The notes beneath the pieces are model-generated. The model was not told the origin of the DNA. It ran no database searches and was given only the letters and a program-made list of their open reading frames with translations. Of a stretch of 64,000 nucleotides of DNA, positions 59,861-64,000 are shown in pieces (position 1 is the first letter of the stretch; every line of letters starts with the position of its first letter). The position numbers and the translations under genes are program-made. The DNA is from Heliocidaris erythrogramma (lineage: Eukaryota > Echinodermata > Echinoidea > Camarodonta > Echinometridae): assembly GCA_025617745.1 (NCBI GenBank), contig CM046870.1:25835501-25899500 (forward strand), in the 5' to 3' direction.

Positions 59861-61355
59861 CCGCTTTGCGTGCTCACAACCACCCCTTACAATGAAATTC
59901 TGGCTATGCGGTTGGATCCTTCACGTCTGCCCCCCCCCCTATTGAAAAATCCTGGCTACGCCTGTGGTGCGTGTGTATGAGTGTGTGCCTGTGTGAGAAA
60001 GAGAGAGAGTGAGAGAGAGAGAGAGAGAGAGATGGACTATTTTCCCGCAATATATTCTCTTACTGTACGGAAGAGTGTCCTGGTCTTGGCTTTAGCTTGG
60101 CTTGACAAACGAGGGACCGCCAGAGGGACCGGTGTCGCTAAATATTGAAATTCGTTTGGTTTGGGGAGGGGGCGCTTAAACTTTTAAAGGTCAATGCAAA
60201 CTTTGTAACAAGTTGAGTTGTGTCAAAGCACACAAAGCAAGTATTCGACAGCTTGATAACAAGTACAGAATGCACCGGTTCTCACGAGGCGTCATTTTAA
60301 TTGAGCATGTGAGGGCAATTAACGCATACGCCAGGTATAATCTTGTGCACGTACTAAAGTATCGTGAATTTTCCTTTCTCTTTTCTATACATGTTATCAA
60401 GATATATTTTGTAAAAAATCAAGTTTTTATGTCCTCCAATATAATTTTTCTTTAAATCTTGATGAACAAGGTACAAGGATAAGGGCAATGTATTATAACC
60501 ACCACCCCTTTTCGTTTTTTGTTTGGTTTTGTTTTGGTTTGGTTTGATTTGGTTTGGTTTGTTCTGTTCTGTTTATGTTGTACTTTCAGCGTCGAAGCTG
60601 ATGCTTGACAGCATCTTTAGAACTTGAACCTTTCCATTCAACCTGGAAAAATCAAATATTTCAATAATGATGGGGGAGCAACCTGACCGCTTCAAATAAT
60701 CTATTGCTGCAATGACTTTGATCTTAAGTTACCCGTCATGTCCATTTACACGACGTCCTAAACACTGCAATATTCAAGGACACACTGTACCTTTATTTTG
60801 ACTTAACAATTTCCATTAACAGAATTAATATATACACCTGATATTTTGAACATAGTATATCGGAGGAAAACCTAAAACACTCGGGGCATATCTGTCAGTG
60901 CTTGGTCCCCTTTAATATCGGAGAAAATTCATAGGCCTATTTAACAAACAAAACAAAAAACCCCGAAACAACATCATTTCCCCCTGTTTATCAGTCGAAA
61001 ATTAAAGATAACTTTAGTGTTCTTGTGGGGAGGGGGAATTATATTGCGATAAGTTCTTAAGCTCAATCTTGTATAAAATGAAGATAGGTATCCCTGAAGA
61101 AAATTTAAATCGGAAACTATGACTTTATAAGTGGAGCATGTCTGCATAGAATTATTCACTATTCTTGCGCAGTTACAGAGCTAATGCAATTGCTGCAAGC
61201 AAACGTCTATTAAAATAAATCTAAATAGGCCTACATATACATACATGTACTTAATTCATTCTCATTATTTCCTTCGTTACACTATGACCGAATCTATCAA
61301 ACTCATGACATCGATTCTCACTTCCTCTCCTTATTATGCTTCTGTATCTTTTCAG
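59861..61355. other. Non-coding spacer upstream of BTB gene C
   Basis: Contains a GA microsatellite (about 59996-60031) and a TTTGG/TTTTG-rich stretch (60505-60575). A first exon or promoter of gene C may lie here, but none could be identified. Confidence 0.5.
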
Positions 61356-62816
61356 GAAACAGCCTATGCAAAAGCAGTGGAGATGGAGTCCACACCAACT
61401 TCTAAGGAGTCACCTAAGCTCGGCCCATATTTCAACGCTCCAAAGTACTCTGATGTAACTCTTAAAGTCGGCCCCTATACATTTCACGCGCATCGTCTGG
61501 TGATGTGTTCATGGAGTCATGTCTTCAAGAAGGTTTTGGTAACACCTTGTTGTTCTAGTCTAGACAGGAACCCGCCAGATGCCTCCAAGGGTCTTTTGGA
61601 ACAAAAAGAGACGTCAACTTTCAGATTTGACGAAGAACCCGACTGCTGTAACGTTTTTCACGACTTACTGTGGTTCATGTACACGGAAGCCTTGACCATC
61701 TCCAATAACAATGTTATACCATTGCTAAAGCTAAGTATCAAGTATGAAATCGAAGAACTGAAACTTCTCTGCGACAAGTACATAAGCCAGTCAAAGAGGG
61801 ATCTGAAGTCATGGATTGGAGCCGTATTGCCACTTGCAGTTTCATCCAACCTGGAACGTACAGAGATGGCTTGCTTGAGCTTCCTTGGCGAACATTTCGA
61901 GCAGATTTCTGCTCAACATCTACAGAGCCTAGACAGAATCTCCATTACAGCTTTACTCGGCTGTAAGTGCTCCAGTATTGTGGTTGAAGATGAGTTCATT
62001 TTATTCCAGAAGCTCACACCTTGGCTCATGCACTGTACCAATGAAGATGATTTCATGAGGGTGATCGATTGCATTAATTTCTCTTTTATGTCTGCTCTGC
62101 AGCTGATGAAGATTGGATCAACGGATGTCATCAAGCGCGTCCTCAAAAGCAATCCGCGTTTTCTGGTCCGTACGTACGAGCAACACGCCCTCTTTCGTGA
62201 GGCGTCTACTGCTGAGTTTTCCATCTCTACATCACAGCCCAGGCTGTACCTTCGGCCGCCATTCGAATCCACATCGGATCACAGAAGAAATGTAAAAACA
62301 GACAAAGAAGGATTCCATGAAATTCAAACACACTGCGAGATATCCATAGGAAATGTCCTACAGGAAGTCCAAATCAGCACAAGAATTAAAACCCATTATG
62401 AATATGAGCGTAGAAGTTGGTACGCAACTGCTCGAATATCTCCTGTCTATGGCGATGCTCATTTCCTAGGACATGTAAGAAACAGGAATGAGCTAGAAAT
62501 AAACGTATTCAGGAGAAACACGGCAAGTAAAGGGCGCACTGATCATGATTCGATGGAGGAGAAAGAACAGATTGCAGAGGTTGCAGTCCAGATTCTAACT
62601 GACGCTGGCACTACGGAGCTTTTCGTTTCCAAAAAGCCTCTTCCTCCTAGAAATCCCAAAGACAAAAGAACCGACCCCTTCCGATACGGATACGACTCAA
62701 GGGGTACAAAAATATTCAATTTTAAGATACATTTTGAGGCTACCACCAGAGAGATGCCTTGCAAAGTGAAAGCCAGGATGGCACTTGTTGTTCACAATGA
62801 CAGTGCAGGTGTTTGA
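61356..62816 (+). CDS. BTB-BACK domain protein, BTBD17-like (gene C)
   Basis: A single large exon begins after a strong acceptor (pyrimidine-rich, TCTTTTCAG at 61355) and runs 487 codons to TGA, in the same phase-0 arrangement as genes A and B. The first in-exon ATG is 61383 (MESTPTSKESPKLGPY). Reading without splicing from the ATG at 61245 would add 37 residues that look like intron. BTB: YSDVTLKVGPYTFHAHRLVM, FHDLLWFMYTEALTISNNN. BACK-like: MACLSFLGEHFEQI, LTPWLMHC, CINFSFMSALQL. The C-terminal domain starts QPRLYLRPP and ends near ARMALVVH. It lies about 8.5 kb downstream of gene B on the same strand, with a partial copy 0.8 kb further on. Function unknown beyond the family's adaptor role. 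Confidence 0.85.
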   Translation, partial: ETAYAKAVEMESTPTSKESPKLGPYFNAPKYSDVTLKVGPYTFHAHRLVMCSWSHVFKKVLVTPCCSSLDRNPPDASKGLLEQKETSTFRFDEEPDCCNVFHDLLWFMYTEALTISNNNVIPLLKLSIKYEIEELKLLCDKYISQSKRDLKSWIGAVLPLAVSSNLERTEMACLSFLGEHFEQISAQHLQSLDRISITALLGCKCSSIVVEDEFILFQKLTPWLMHCTNEDDFMRVIDCINFSFMSALQLMKIGSTDVIKRVLKSNPRFLVRTYEQHALFREASTAEFSISTSQPRLYLRPPFESTSDHRRNVKTDKEGFHEIQTHCEISIGNVLQEVQISTRIKTHYEYERRSWYATARISPVYGDAHFLGHVRNRNELEINVFRRNTASKGRTDHDSMEEKEQIAEVAVQILTDAGTTELFVSKKPLPPRNPKDKRTDPFRYGYDSRGTKIFNFKIHFEATTREMPCKVKARMALVVHNDSAGV

Positions 62817-62939
62817 TTTGCGAGGCTGAAGAATGTAATTGATATTTTGCCGGATTTAATATACATGTATGTTCATGAACAACACTGCTAGATGTTGCCT
62901 TGTCAACCAACAGACAGGGGTGTGAAGTATGACCCTGTA

Positions 62940-63062
62940 GAGCCCACAAATGTAAAAATCTATCACAAATGTAAAACTAACGACAAATGTAAAAACAATG
63001 CACCCGCAAATGCCCAAATAACCACAAATGTCATAACATGTCAACCGCAAATGCAAAAAAAC
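62940..63062. repeat. Cryptic short repeat (CACAAATGTAAAA)
   Basis: Seven or so loosely spaced units of CACAAATGTAAAA or GCAAATGC in 120 bp, between gene C and its truncated copy. Not a gene. Confidence 0.6.
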
Positions 63063-63595
63063 TCATTGCTTGCATAATGCACCTATGTTAGATCAGTTCT
63101 TATGAGATGTATGTGTGTGTTCGTGTGTATGAATGTGTGTGAGCTTTTCCTGAACATTAAAATCCCTAAAATATTAAAGACCCTTTACTGTCACCCTCAA
63201 ATGTAAAAATGTATTAAACTAGTGTTTATCTAGTGGTTTCCCTTTTTATGATATGATTAGTTTACAGGGACGGAGGGGTGAATTTTCAAAGTTCATATTC
63301 AGGCTAGTGTGCAAGCACATACCCTAATTTGACACTTTATCATGAAATAATTGTGTCTTGAGAGAAGCCTATATCAGCTAGCGACTGGTTGTGTCAGGAG
63401 CAGCTACAGTACTTGGCCTAAGGTGCTTACAGTGCAAACACTATTTTACGACTGACCAGGGTTTGTGCCTGCAAACTATATTTAGGCAGCAAGATGTGGA
63501 ATTTTGATGATGATATTCCATAAAGTGCCTACTTTTTCGCTCGCACCAGAAGTTAGATTGTAAAACTGCAAAGTTGATATTTTAAAGTTGACATG

Positions 63596-64000
63596 TAAGT
63601 CAGATCATACAAGAGATGTAAATTCAGACAAAAAAGGATTCAGTGAAATTCAAACACACTGCGAGATATCCGTAGCAAATGTCCTACAGGAAGTCCAGAT
63701 CAGCACAAGAATTAAAACCCATTATAAATATGAGCGTGGAAGTTGGTATGCAAGTGCTCGAATGGCTAATATCTATGACGAGGGCCTGCTATATGAGCTA
63801 GAAATTAACATATTTAAGGGAACACGTCGTTAAATAAAGAACGAACTGATCATGATTCGATTGAGGAGACAGACCAGATTGCAGAAGTTGCAGTACTGAT
63901 CCTCGATAAGGACGGCACTACGAAGCTTTTCGTTTCCAAAAAGCTTCCACCACCAAGAAATCCCCAAAGAACCGGCGTATACGGATACGACTCAAGGAAG
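63596..64000 (+). pseudogene. 5'-truncated, frameshifted copy of BTB gene C (reaches window end)
   Basis: Similarity to gene C begins near 63596 (gene C about 62270) and continues to the window end, covering the C-terminal domain only: EIQTHCEIS, VLQEVQISTRIKTHY, ELEIN and, after a shift, TTKLFVSKKLPPPRNP and YGYDSR. A one-base deletion relative to gene C near 63820 gives a stop at 63831-63833. No BTB or BACK sequence precedes it. It is either a pseudogene or the last exon of a gene with a different start, but the frameshift favours a pseudogene. Confidence 0.8.

Noticed and set aside
58259-59945. Series of similar ~60-110-residue frames with LLKRQSFR-like repeats
   Set aside because: They are readings of the ~180-bp satellite, not a repeat protein gene.
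61245-61355. Upstream extension of BTB gene C from the ATG at 61245
   Set aside because: This stretch ends in a strong pyrimidine-rich acceptor at the same relative place as the acceptors of genes A and B, so it is more likely intron.
62856-63077. Short Cys/Val/Phe-rich and Lys/Asn-rich frames between gene C and its copy
   Set aside because: They derive from the CACAAATGTAAAA cryptic repeat.

Overview
The window looks like a stretch of a eukaryotic, metazoan nuclear genome. It has spliced genes with GT/AG introns and polyadenylation signals, and it is very rich in transposons, hairpin MITEs, satellites and homopolymer G/C tracts. The genes and the mix of LINE, Penelope, Gypsy and Tc1/mariner elements suggest a marine invertebrate deuterostome. 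An echinoderm such as a sea urchin is my best guess, but this is inference from overall character and not from a species marker.

There are two kinds of host protein gene. (1) An HROB (C17orf53/MCM8IP) ortholog lies on the + strand. Seven coding exons can be read between 15179 and 23839. They carry the conserved FPGPAG motif, the linker motif, the OB-fold and the acidic C-terminal tail known from vertebrate HROB. (2) A family of BTB-BACK genes resembles BTBD17: one on the minus strand (32939-34946), two on the + strand (48810-52402 and 61356-62816), and a 5'-truncated, frameshifted copy at the right edge (63596-64000). The three complete members share one architecture, in which BTB, BACK and the C-terminal domain sit in a single large exon entered from a phase-0 intron. 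A tRNA-Arg(TCT) gene lies at 571-641.

Layout: 1-1.1 kb tRNA and hairpin repeat; 1.7-4.9 kb nearly intact LINE with a 12-bp target duplication; 5-7 kb nested inverted-repeat elements; 8.3-9.9 kb decayed L1/Tx1-like LINE; 11.6-15.1 kb foldback, 753-bp tandem duplication and an inverted-repeat element; 15.2-24.2 kb HROB with intronic repeats; 24.2-32.9 kb mostly non-coding DNA with MITEs; 32.9-35 kb BTB gene A; 36.5-39.3 kb TGTGG-rich cryptic repeat and a ~146-bp satellite; 39.3-42.5 kb L2/CR1-like LINE, Penelope-like element with a precisely inserted 437-bp hairpin MITE, and a further LINE fragment; 42.6-47.5 kb defective Gypsy element with a RecQ-like helicase fragment inside its 5' part; 48.8-52.4 kb BTB gene B; 52.8-56 kb MITEs and a Tc1/mariner derivative containing four copies of a 285-bp tandem repeat; 57.1-59.9 kb palindromic repeat with tRNA-like modules, then a ~180-bp satellite; 61.3-64 kb BTB gene C and its truncated copy.

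No functional link between HROB and the BTB genes is visible. Exon models were made by eye from splice signals and reading frame. First exons are the least certain part.
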